64,000 nucleotides of DNA from Cohnella abietis (lineage in GTDB: Bacteria; Bacillota; Bacilli; Paenibacillales; Paenibacillaceae), in contig NZ_AP019400.1 of NCBI RefSeq assembly GCF_004295585.1, positions 4,810,001-4,874,000 on the forward strand. The letters run 5' to 3'. Numbering within the stretch: the stretch's first letter is position 1; each line of letters begins with the position of its first letter. Below the pieces are notes generated by a model. It saw only the letters and a program-made list of their open reading frames with translations. It searched no databases and was not told where the DNA came from. The translations under genes and the position numbers were made by a program. Shown one piece after another: positions 46,336 to 53,220 of the stretch.

Positions 46336-46875
46336 TTATACATAACCTAATTTGCTTAATCTAAAATATAAAGCTTGTGTACTTACTTTAAATTGGGATG
46401 CAATTTCACTTATTTCATCACTATCATCACTAATATCTAAACCATCACTTAATCTTTGTTCAATAATTGGGACTAGAAAATGTTCAGGCATTAAAATCGC
46501 AGCTGCAAAAGTATTTGCTTCAATTTCTTCTTTACTGGTAGCAGTTGAAGATACACTATTTCTATAATTTACTTTAAAGGTTCCAGCTCTATCAAAATGA
46601 TTTGTTTCACCTTTATGCAATAAGAAATGACCTAATTCATGTGCTATTGTGAAACGTTGACGATTAGGACTATGAGATGAATTAACACCTATTACATTTA
46701 ATTTTTTATTTTCATCCCTAAACAACATACCTGATATATCGGAATCATTAAACTTTTCATCGATGACATGTACGCCTAAATCTTTTGCAATTTCACGAAT
46801 TGGCACATGTGGTGCAGTAATTTTAAATTCCTCTAAAACAGTATTCGCCAACCGCTCCACTTTTTTTAGATTCAT
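46336..46875 (-). CDS. ImmA/IrrE-family metallopeptidase
   Basis: 179 aa. The zinc-binding motif IAHELGHFLLHKG (about residues 78-90) and the downstream EIEANTFAAAILMPE (about 118-132) are diagnostic. In ICEBs1 and other elements, ImmA-type peptidases cleave the adjacent XRE repressor to induce the element after DNA damage or a signal. This gene overlaps the upstream XRE gene by four bases, so the pair is translationally coupled and very likely works in this way, although which genes are induced is not visible. Confidence 0.92.
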   Translation of the reverse strand: MNLKKVERLANTVLEEFKITAPHVPIREIAKDLGVHVIDEKFNDSDISGMLFRDENKKLNVIGVNSSHSPNRQRFTIAHELGHFLLHKGETNHFDRAGTFKVNYRNSVSSTATSKEEIEANTFAAAILMPEHFLVPIIEQRLSDGLDISDDSDEISEIASQFKVSTQALYFRLSKLGYV

Positions 46876-47195
46876 TCGTCATTCCCTCCCACTTGTTCCA
46901 GTTTTCTAAAAATACGTGCTTGAAAATCCATCTCATCATCTTGTGTTTTTTCATCATCTTTTTCATTTTTTATTAATGCGTCTGCTTGTGGCAAAAGTTC
47001 CACTGGATTAATGTTAAATATCGTAGCAAATACAAAAAGAACATGGACTTGAATTTTTTGTCGTCCAGATTCAATGTTTGCTATGGAAGAACGAGTAAAT
47101 TCTGTTTTATCACTCAGTTCTTGTTGCGTCCATCCTTTTTTATCTCTTTCCTCGCGAATCCTCCGACCAATTTCTGCATAAATAAGGTCTTCCAT
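46872..47195 (-). CDS. XRE-family repressor, partner of the ImmA-type peptidase
   Basis: 107 aa from ATG 47195, chosen because GAGG lies 6 bases upstream. The helix-turn-helix covers about residues 6-60 (IGRRIREERDKKGWTQQELS, KTEFTRSSIANIESGRQKIQ, VHVLFVFATIFNINPVELLP). A flexible acidic tail (NEKDDEKTQDDEMDFQ) follows, a plausible cleavage region for the peptidase. The promoter upstream contains a TATTGCCTA half-site similar to the operators at 44358 and 45208. Confidence 0.9.
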   Translation of the reverse strand: MEDLIYAEIGRRIREERDKKGWTQQELSDKTEFTRSSIANIESGRQKIQVHVLFVFATIFNINPVELLPQADALIKNEKDDEKTQDDEMDFQARIFRKLEQVGGNDE

Positions 47196-47245
47196 AAAAA
47201 TCCTCAATTCTAAATTTTCATCCCATATAGTCTTTACTTCTTTTA

Positions 47246-47274
47246 GTATTGCCTATATGTAACGTTTTTGTCAA
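47246..47274 (-). promoter_or_regulatory. Promoter of the XRE-ImmA operon
   Basis: On the minus strand TTGACA (47269-47274), a 17-base spacer and CAATAC (47246-47251). The -10 overlaps the complement of TATTGCCTA (47247-47255), the half-site seen at the other two XRE-linked promoters. Confidence 0.6.
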
Positions 47275-47372
47275 TCCAGTAAACACAAAATTCACGATTA
47301 TACGCCAAACACACTTGAAATGCAATCCCTAATCACTTGTTTATATCAGAAACATTTTATTTGATTGTGATG

Positions 47373-47401
47373 TTGACAACGACAAACGTGGGTGCTAGAC
47401 T
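47373..47401 (+). promoter_or_regulatory. Strong promoter of the 47.4-48.6 kb genes
   Basis: TTGACA (47373-47378), a 17-base spacer ending in GC, and TAGACT (47396-47401). GGAAGGGGG and ATG 47446 follow. The -10 context GCTAGACTT matches that of the lipoprotein promoter at 45237-45245. Confidence 0.75.
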
Positions 47402-47445
47402 TAATCTCAGATAGGCAATCAACACCAAGGAAGGGGGAAGATACC

Positions 47446-47616
47446 ATGGCAGTTAATGGACAACCTGGCGGCGGTAGAATCGGGCAAGTTACGAACCGCA
47501 GCCAATTTCAAGCGCCAAACGGCAATTGGGTGAAACGTGATACGCAAACTGGTCGTATCATGGACCAGAAAACGAGCAGCCCAAAGCCATTCAAAGGCGT
47601 GCGCCGCGAGAAATAA
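47446..47616 (+). CDS. Small basic conserved-type protein (56 aa)
   Basis: ATG 47446 follows AAGGAAGGGGGAAG. The protein is short, rich in Gly, Arg and Lys (QPGGGRIGQVTNRSQFQ; GNWVKRDTQTGRIMD; PFKGVRREK), and looks like small hypothetical proteins with an R-D-T-x-T-G-R pattern found in many mobile elements. It has no known function to me. Its base composition is visibly less AT-rich than the flanking regulators, as are the next two genes. It may be a DNA- or RNA-binding companion of the downstream gene, since only one promoter is evident for both. Confidence 0.65.
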   Translation: MAVNGQPGGGRIGQVTNRSQFQAPNGNWVKRDTQTGRIMDQKTSSPKPFKGVRREK

Positions 47617-47672
47617 AAAGAAGACTCCACGTATGGGAGCCTTCACGTCTGTAATACCGAAAGACCAACACG

Positions 47673-47858
47673 CTTATCGTGGGTCAAATGTTCAGAAGTT
47701 CGTTTCAATGCTCGCAACATTAAATGAACCGCCAACGAACGGATATCCTCATATTACTGAAAACGCAATTAGGACGCAACCATAACCTTGGTAAAAGTAT
47801 GTCCAATTTGTGTCAGTAGTTATACGTTCTAAGGCAAATTGAACCAACCCACGATAAG
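47673..47858. repeat. 12-bp inverted repeat enclosing 162 non-coding bases
   Basis: CTTATCGTGGGT (47673-47684) is perfectly repeated in inverse orientation at 47847-47858. The enclosed stretch has no supported gene. It lies between two co-directional genes, so it could fold in the transcript or mark recombination sites. Confidence 0.5.
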
Positions 47859-47894
47859 TACAAAAACTTATCTTCGAAAGGGTTGTTGAAAACA

Positions 47895-48569
47895 ATGGCA
47901 AATATTCAACTGCAAGATGTACTGATTTATGTTAACGGAACTTCGCGATATAACGGCGGTGCGTTTGACACTGTTCTTGTTAAAACCACGCTCAAAACGG
48001 ACGAACCAGTTTTGGACGAATACTATGTCCCAAGCGGTGTAACGGCAAGCCCTGCCCTTCTCGATTTACTCCGTCTGCAACAATTGGAGGTCACACCGTT
48101 CCGCGCAAGCACATTGCTTGCAGGCACCGAAGATATCCAACAAGAAGCCTTGAATGGCGACCCTGCAGGTACATTAGAAGATGCTGCTAAACTGCTTCTT
48201 CTTTCCTTACTGAAGAAATCGTCCCTCGTCCCTGTCGCTGGCTCCACGAACCTCTACGAATTGTCGTATGAGTATAAAATTTTCCCACTGACGAGTCAGG
48301 GTCTTCCGAATTCCTACGAGCTTCAAATTCGGGTTCCTTTCGATGGACTGGGAATGCCAAACGGCAGTCGTGTAGAAGTTTCTGCCATCTTGCCACGCGG
48401 TGCAGAAGTTGACCCAAACGCTACTATGGGCAAAGATACGAACGGACAAGAAATTGCCGAAATCGTGTACGATATGCCTAATGTAAGCCGTAAAGCCGTA
48501 ACGTTCGCATACCAAATTGACCCTCTTTTCACCATTCGATATAACCATACGCAAGGGGTTCAGTCGTAA
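47895..48569 (+). CDS. Unknown beta-rich protein
   Basis: 224 aa from ATG 47895 (MANIQLQDVLIYVNGTSRYN); GAAAGG lies 13 bases upstream, and a TTG start at 47883 would add four residues. I recognise no family. The sequence is acidic, rich in Val, Leu and Pro, with a predicted beta-sheet N- and C-terminal part and a helical middle (LEDAAKLLLLSLLKK). No cysteine, signal peptide or membrane helix is present. Base composition and codon use are distinctly more balanced than in the surrounding island genes, which suggests a different source. It is bounded downstream by a terminator. Confidence 0.7.
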   Translation: MANIQLQDVLIYVNGTSRYNGGAFDTVLVKTTLKTDEPVLDEYYVPSGVTASPALLDLLRLQQLEVTPFRASTLLAGTEDIQQEALNGDPAGTLEDAAKLLLLSLLKKSSLVPVAGSTNLYELSYEYKIFPLTSQGLPNSYELQIRVPFDGLGMPNGSRVEVSAILPRGAEVDPNATMGKDTNGQEIAEIVYDMPNVSRKAVTFAYQIDPLFTIRYNHTQGVQS

Positions 48570-48591
48570 TAGGGGTTTAAGCGTAATCGAC

Positions 48592-48618
48592 TTCCCCCAC
48601 GTTTTGTGGGGGATTTCT
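48592..48618 (+). terminator. Terminator after the unknown beta-rich protein gene
   Basis: Stem CCCCCAC / GTGGGGG with loop GTTTT, followed by ATTTCTTAT. The next gene has its own GGGAGG ribosome site but no separate promoter that I can define, so read-through is possible. Confidence 0.75.
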
Positions 48619-48640
48619 TATAATAATTTGGGAGGCAAAT

Positions 48641-49480
48641 ATGTCGGCGTTAACTCATTACATACAAACTCATACCTCTGATATCATGTTAAATATCTTT
48701 TTTGCATTCTTCAGCTTTTTCGTTAGTCTTTTACTAACGCCCAAGAATAACAGTGGGGTTAACACCAATGGATCCTCCATCCACAATACCATTCAGTTTA
48801 TTGAACGTAACGTCATTACCCACCATCATCATAATAATTCATCACGAAATCGTCCAAGACGTAAAGATGATGATGACAATTCCGCTCTCGGTATGTGGGT
48901 TATTGGACTCATTGTGGCAGCGTTCCTATTTGTCAGGTATCACGAAGTGATTATGAATTTTTTGACTGGCTTCATCTGTTTTGCAATGGTGAGTACAATT
49001 ACAATCGCTGTTAAATTGTATAGGAATAATCAGTACGATAATTTAAATCGCTTTTGGACAGCGGTAGCGCTCCTTATTGTCATTGTTGATTTGTTCACGT
49101 TGAAACTCATGCGTAATCAAGTTGATGTCTCAACCCAAGCGGATTCTTTATCCAACTTCATTCAATCAGTTGGAATTGACGGTGTGATGAGTTATGCATA
49201 CTTAGCAGCTGGATTCATTTTTGTCATGATTCCAAACCTGCTGTTACTTGTACTGTTAATTCACATGTACGCAGTTAACGTCTACCTAGCTACTGGAAGC
49301 CGTATAGCTGGATTCATCATCCGTAAGACAAATCCGTTTACGATTAAGCCAGCGTTAATCGCTACCATTGGCATCCTATTGTGTGCAATGTCGCTCCTCT
49401 TTTCATCAGGCACAATGTACCATTGGGTATCTAAAACACAAGATGTTAAATTATCAACAACAAGCGCTGAAAAGAAATAA
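48641..49480 (+). CDS. Polytopic membrane protein with His/Asn- and Arg/Asp-rich loop
   Basis: 279 aa. An N-terminal helix (about residues 15-33) is followed by a loop with THHHHNNSSRNRPRRKDDDD (about 65-84), then about five further hydrophobic helices (residues about 86-100, 106-126, 136-152, 185-212, 238-256). GGGAGGC precedes ATG 48641. No transporter or enzyme family is recognised. The arrangement of a soluble unknown protein followed by a membrane protein occurs in several defence systems where the membrane protein is a pore-forming effector, but I have no direct evidence for this here. Confidence 0.7.
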   Translation: MSALTHYIQTHTSDIMLNIFFAFFSFFVSLLLTPKNNSGVNTNGSSIHNTIQFIERNVITHHHHNNSSRNRPRRKDDDDNSALGMWVIGLIVAAFLFVRYHEVIMNFLTGFICFAMVSTITIAVKLYRNNQYDNLNRFWTAVALLIVIVDLFTLKLMRNQVDVSTQADSLSNFIQSVGIDGVMSYAYLAAGFIFVMIPNLLLLVLLIHMYAVNVYLATGSRIAGFIIRKTNPFTIKPALIATIGILLCAMSLLFSSGTMYHWVSKTQDVKLSTTSAEKK

Positions 49481-49530
49481 AATATTAAAAACCATTACTC
49501 CATATTGGTGTAATGGTTTTTAATATTTTA
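49481..49530 (+). terminator. Terminator of the membrane protein gene
   Basis: An 18-bp AT-rich perfect stem (AATATTAAAAACCATTAC and its complement) around an 11-base loop, rich in T on the 3' side, directly after the stop codon. The 49531-49688 gap holds nothing I can identify. Confidence 0.85.
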
Positions 49531-49688
49531 ATGAATTGATTCGTTTTAATTCCTGTTTTCCCAAGATGAAAGCTCCCTCTTCATCGAAGCAAGTGAGAGT
49601 TTTTTGCACGATAAATAGAAGCATAGAAGTACGTTTGATTATTATCAATTCACCTTGTAACTGTTGCAGAACAAGTTCAATATTTAAA

Positions 49689-50030
49689 TCATTCGGTGAT
49701 ACCTGGGATACTTCTGTACTCTGTAAAGAGAAGTTGATTCTTTGTTATATAAAGAGATACCGTTAATGTTCCTTGGGGTTCATTAAAAAGAACCGAAAAT
49801 AGTGCTGTTTTCAATTTTCCATCTTCAGGTTTGATTGTAAATGCAGGTTTTATCTTCACATTCTCACAGACGCATTTAAATTGATTAAGCAGATTCTGCG
49901 TTTGATAGTTGAGAATATTTCTTCTGCACGTTTCATTATAAATTGTAATCTCTACTACATTGTCCAACAAGGATTCATATTGCTTAAAAATGAAAACGAG
50001 TTTACTTTCCAAAAACATGTAGTGTTGCAT
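49689..50030 (-). CDS. Unknown small island protein
   Basis: 113 aa from ATG 50030 (MQHYMFLESKLVFIFKQYES), chosen because GAGGAGAG lies 8 bases upstream; the ATG at 50039 is too close to that site. No family is recognised. The first 55 residues are helical and the last 50 strand-rich (LKTALFSVLFNEPQGTLTVS). It is divergent from the XRE gene at 50163 and shares the intervening 130 bases, including the operator-like repeat at 50125, so the XRE protein may control it. Confidence 0.6.
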   Translation of the reverse strand: MQHYMFLESKLVFIFKQYESLLDNVVEITIYNETCRRNILNYQTQNLLNQFKCVCENVKIKPAFTIKPEDGKLKTALFSVLFNEPQGTLTVSLYITKNQLLFTEYRSIPGITE

Positions 50031-50124
50031 CAGGTACATCTCTCCTCACTATTTATCGATGGGAACATTTTTCCCAGGTAAAACTAAAATATACGAATCT
50101 TTGTCTCATTTTTGATAGAATGAA

Positions 50125-50144
50125 TTCATATAAAATTGTATGAG
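50125..50144. promoter_or_regulatory. Operator-like partial palindrome in the divergent XRE region
   Basis: TTCATATAAAATTGTATGAG contains inverted arms TCATA / TATGA. Its complement matches 34485-34504, near the left end of the island, at 17 of 20 positions, which suggests one DNA-binding protein recognises both. Confidence 0.5.
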
Positions 50145-50162
50145 AAAAGGAATCCACACTAT

Positions 50163-50483
50163 ATGAATGAACTCTTGATTCAAATCGGACAAACCATTCG
50201 AATTCTCCGTGAAGATAAAAATTTAACCCTAGATGAGTGCGGAACCATGATTGGTGTCACACGTAACTATCTTCGACAAGTTGAAAACGGCGAACGCAAT
50301 ATTACGATGAAGACTTTAGAATCGATTGCAAAGACTTTGGGTGTTCATCCATCCGAACTACTGATAAACAGTTCCCCTTCACCCATTCTTGATGAAGAGG
50401 AATTGATTATGAAATTATGTAGTTCAAAAAGCAAGAGAGACCTAAAGTGTGTCATTGCCCTTCTACATGCCATGTCTGATTAA
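50163..50483 (+). CDS. XRE-family regulator
   Basis: 106 aa from ATG 50163. The helix-turn-helix covers about residues 5-62 (IGQTIRILREDKNLTLDECG; TRNYLRQVENGERNITMKTL; ESIAKTLGVHPSELLINSS). The C-terminal 40 residues are helical and may dimerise. Its stop overlaps that of the convergent 205-aa gene by four bases. It is the third XRE protein in the island and differs clearly from the other two in its recognition helix. Confidence 0.88.
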   Translation: MNELLIQIGQTIRILREDKNLTLDECGTMIGVTRNYLRQVENGERNITMKTLESIAKTLGVHPSELLINSSPSPILDEEELIMKLCSSKSKRDLKCVIALLHAMSD

Positions 50484-51097
50484 TCAGCATACCCTCCAAC
50501 TTCATAGGCAATCGCACTTAACATTTTATTGCGCTTGCTGAAGAAGTGAGTGATTTCTTCAAATTGATGCGTAAATGAATAATAAAAATAATCGACTAAA
50601 ATCGCATGATAATCGTTTTGTCCGTAACGTGATAAGTAGTTACGCATAGCTATTTGTGCCGTACTCGTAAACATGTCGGAATCCGTATCATGAAAATCAA
50701 TTTTTTGTTGATTAGAAATCTCAATCATCGCGTTGGTTTGAAATAAATAGCCTAGTGCGAATACAATTTCAAAATCTCGCATTTGGATTTGAAATTTCCT
50801 TTGCATCTCATCTTTTAACTCGTTATAAATCTGTATGTTAAGGAGCGCAATACTTCGTTTACCTGTATGAACCACAGAGCGGTGTTCATACGCAGCGTCA
50901 AGGGCAATAAATGGCGTGTCGGATTCGATTAAGACTTTTTTCCATTCGGGCATATTTTTCATAATGAGTTTTGACCCCTGCATTTGCGGAATGAAAGGAA
51001 AAATTATGTTATTCCAGCCAAATTGCTCAGAAATGATTCCCTCAAAAATAGATAGCGTTTGTTCTTCACTGGTTGGTTTATATTGAGTGCAATGCAT
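50480..51097 (-). CDS. Unknown 205-aa island protein
   Basis: 205 aa with an excellent ribosome site (GAGGAGGCGG, 6 bases before ATG 51097). No family recognised. The protein is acidic and mixed alpha/beta, with no membrane segment; aromatic residues cluster near the C-terminus (HAILVDYFYYSFTHQFEE). It is convergent with the XRE gene, touching it end to end. It lies downstream of rarA but a terminator-like hairpin at 51251 separates them. Confidence 0.65.
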   Translation of the reverse strand: MHCTQYKPTSEEQTLSIFEGIISEQFGWNNIIFPFIPQMQGSKLIMKNMPEWKKVLIESDTPFIALDAAYEHRSVVHTGKRSIALLNIQIYNELKDEMQRKFQIQMRDFEIVFALGYLFQTNAMIEISNQQKIDFHDTDSDMFTSTAQIAMRNYLSRYGQNDYHAILVDYFYYSFTHQFEEITHFFSKRNKMLSAIAYEVGGYAD

Positions 51098-51250
51098 GTT
51101 GTACCGCCTCCTCTAGAATTATAGTATTCAATTTTGATTACTATAATATTATACCAATTTAGAGGGGAAATCCGCATGAAACTAGTAAAAATTTTTCAAT
51201 TAGTTCTTTTTTACTAGATAACTCCCACCCAACATCTTAGTTGGACTAGG

Positions 51251-51284
51251 AAAAAAAAAGCATCCACCATTTAGTGAAATGCTT
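51251..51284 (-). terminator. Terminator of rarA
   Basis: Minus-strand stem AAGCAT-TT-CAC / GTG-G-ATGCTT followed by nine T. It lies about 110 bases after the rarA stop. The rest of 51098-51393 shows no gene. Confidence 0.65.
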
Positions 51285-51393
51285 CGTTAGTCGTTTAACG
51301 AGTTAGAATAAGGCGAAGAACTGAAACTATCATATCCCCTGGTTAGATATATCATTTACGTTCCAAGTGTGTAATGGTTTTTCAAATGACCGC

Positions 51394-52650
51394 TCATGTA
51401 TCTTTGCTGTGATAACGATTATAAATCTTCGCTTCTACCCCACTGTTCTGTGGTTTGTAAAATTGATGATTTATTAGTTCTGGCGGTAACAAAGGTTGAC
51501 GTTTATCTGGGAAGTCGACTGGGTTTATATACGTCTTCGTGCCGTCCCTGAGATGGTCAGGTACATCAAATGGTTTCGTATTTTTGACGGTCTCCAGCGC
51601 GGCGTTAATGGCTTTATACACCGAATTAGATTTAGGACTCTCACAAATGAAAATGGCGGCTTGTGCAAGCGCCATACGGCACTCAGGCATACCTACAAAC
51701 TCCGCTGCTTGTTTGGCTGCCAACGCCATCTGCAACGCTGTAGGATTCGCCATACCCACGTCTTCAGTCGCATGCACGACCATTCTACGTGCGATATAAA
51801 TGGGGTCTACGCCGCTGTATAGGAGTCGAGCCATCCAATATACTGCCGCGTCAGAATCGCTGCCCCTGAGCGATTTACAGAAGGCAGAGACGATATCATA
51901 AAAATCCGTTTGATTCATGCCGTTGATGCGTTGTTCTACGGCTTCTTGAATGTGTTGTAATTCAATGACGTTACCGCCATGTAGTGAGTAAGCAGCGTTC
52001 TCCAAAGCAATCAAAGAATTGCGTACATCCCCATTCGTTATATCCACCAGATAGCTCAAAGCATCTTCTGTAATTTCAAACTTATTTGCAAGCCCACGTT
52101 CTTCATTCTGCAAAGCAAGACGAATAATTTGTTTATGGTTATCATGCTCAAGAGGTTTGAAATTATATATTTTACATCTAGATACGAGCGGTGGGATAAT
52201 GTCATGCATCACCGATTCAGTCGTTGCTCCAATTAACGTGAATGTTCCATCTTCAGAAGGCGGCAATAATGCCTCTTGAACATTTGATTTCATCGCATGG
52301 ATCTCATCGATAAACAATACGGTTCGTTGGTTGTACAATTTTAAATTATCTTTGGCATTCTTGATGGCATCTCGGATATCAGCGATGCCGAGGTTAACCC
52401 CATTTAACCGAATGAAGTGGGCATTCGTCATTTTGCTTATAATCGTGGCAAGGCTTGTCTTTCCAGAGGATGGAGGACCCTGCAATATCATATTGGTTAG
52501 GTGGTCATTCTCTATCAGTCGGCGTAAAACCTTGCCTGGTGCAAGCAAATGCTCCTGACCGAAGAACTCACTTAAATTCTGAGGACGCATTTTTTCAGCT
52601 AGTGGTTTAAAATTGTTATTTTGTTCAAGTGTATAATCAAATAAGTCCAT
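51394..52650 (-). CDS. Divergent RarA/MgsA-like AAA+ ATPase carried on the island
   Basis: 418 aa from ATG 52650 (MDLFDYTLEQNNNFKPLAEK), with TTGGAG 8 bases upstream. Walker A (GPPSSGKTSLA), Walker B with sensor (VLFIDEIHAMKSNVQEALLP, TLIGATTESV), Arg finger region (IIPPLVSRCKIYNF) and the C-terminal tetramerisation part (DPIYIARRMVVHATEDVGMA, NPTALQMALAAKQAAEFVGM) are complete. RarA acts at stalled forks with SSB. Several positions differ from the common form (for example IHAMKSNVQ for IHRFNKAQQ). It follows the recombinase operon, separated by a terminator. A role in repair of island transposition intermediates is inferred. Confidence 0.88.
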   Translation of the reverse strand: MDLFDYTLEQNNNFKPLAEKMRPQNLSEFFGQEHLLAPGKVLRRLIENDHLTNMILQGPPSSGKTSLATIISKMTNAHFIRLNGVNLGIADIRDAIKNAKDNLKLYNQRTVLFIDEIHAMKSNVQEALLPPSEDGTFTLIGATTESVMHDIIPPLVSRCKIYNFKPLEHDNHKQIIRLALQNEERGLANKFEITEDALSYLVDITNGDVRNSLIALENAAYSLHGGNVIELQHIQEAVEQRINGMNQTDFYDIVSAFCKSLRGSDSDAAVYWMARLLYSGVDPIYIARRMVVHATEDVGMANPTALQMALAAKQAAEFVGMPECRMALAQAAIFICESPKSNSVYKAINAALETVKNTKPFDVPDHLRDGTKTYINPVDFPDKRQPLLPPELINHQFYKPQNSGVEAKIYNRYHSKDT

Positions 52651-52705
52651 TATTGAAACTCCAATGCGTTTTTTTCTTTCATTATACGACATCTTCACTA
52701 TAAAG

Positions 52706-52737
52706 ATAAAAAAATCCCCATCCGATTGGATGAGGAG
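52706..52737 (-). terminator. Terminator of the recombinase operon
   Basis: Minus-strand stem TCCTCATCC / GGATGGGGA with loop AATC, then T7, 10 bases after the stop of the coiled-coil gene. Confidence 0.88.
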
Positions 52738-52746
52738 CTAATGATG

Positions 52747-53220
52747 TTATAATCCCCTAGCTGCTAATCGGGATTGGAGTTGAAGGATTTCGCCTCGAAG
52801 CTTTGCTGATATTTCTTTCTCTTCTTTCCAAAAAGCTCGAGCGCCTTTATACTTATCCATCAGGTCTTCGTGTTCAGCTTTTAATTTAGCAAGTGCCTTC
52901 TCTGAATCACGTAGTTTCTTTTCAATCCCCTCAATTTCACGTTTCAAACCTTTGTAATCAACATCATTTTGTTTACTTCCAAATCCTCTTCGTCTTGCAT
53001 ACTTATGTTCCCATAATCGTGGATTCCATATTTTTAATAGATGTTCTTTGTAGAGTAAACTCTTATAAAATTGATTCCCCCCATAGTTCAATAATTTCTC
53101 TAAGGTTAAAACCGCATATTGACCTTCCTGTACTTGAATGAGTTCAATGAGTTTTTTAAGTTTTTTAATACTTTCTTGCCTTTGTTTTTCTTGATATTGT
53201 GATAGATGTTTTTTGCTCAA
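52747..53220 (-). CDS. Coiled-coil accessory protein of the recombinase operon (TnpC/GinD-like)
   Basis: 157 aa, highly basic at the N-terminus (SKKHLSQYQEKQRQESIKKL) with a long coiled coil over residues about 90-155 (IEGIEKKLRDSEKALAKLKA, KEEKEISAKLRGEILQLQSR). A small helical protein in last place after large tyrosine recombinases is the TnpC position in Tn554 and the ginD position in GInts. It overlaps the preceding recombinase gene by four bases. It probably aids target choice or DNA binding; the family assignment is by position and general character. Confidence 0.7.
   Translation of the reverse strand: MSKKHLSQYQEKQRQESIKKLKKLIELIQVQEGQYAVLTLEKLLNYGGNQFYKSLLYKEHLLKIWNPRLWEHKYARRRGFGSKQNDVDYKGLKREIEGIEKKLRDSEKALAKLKAEHEDLMDKYKGARAFWKEEKEISAKLRGEILQLQSRLAARGL

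Noticed and set aside
47537..47785. An 82-codon plus-strand frame after the 56-aa gene.
   Set aside because: It overlaps the 56-aa gene in another frame, crosses the inverted repeat and has no ribosome site.
49536..49766. A 76-codon plus-strand frame after the membrane protein gene.
   Set aside because: No ribosome site; it lies directly behind a terminator and overlaps the minus-strand gene at 49689.
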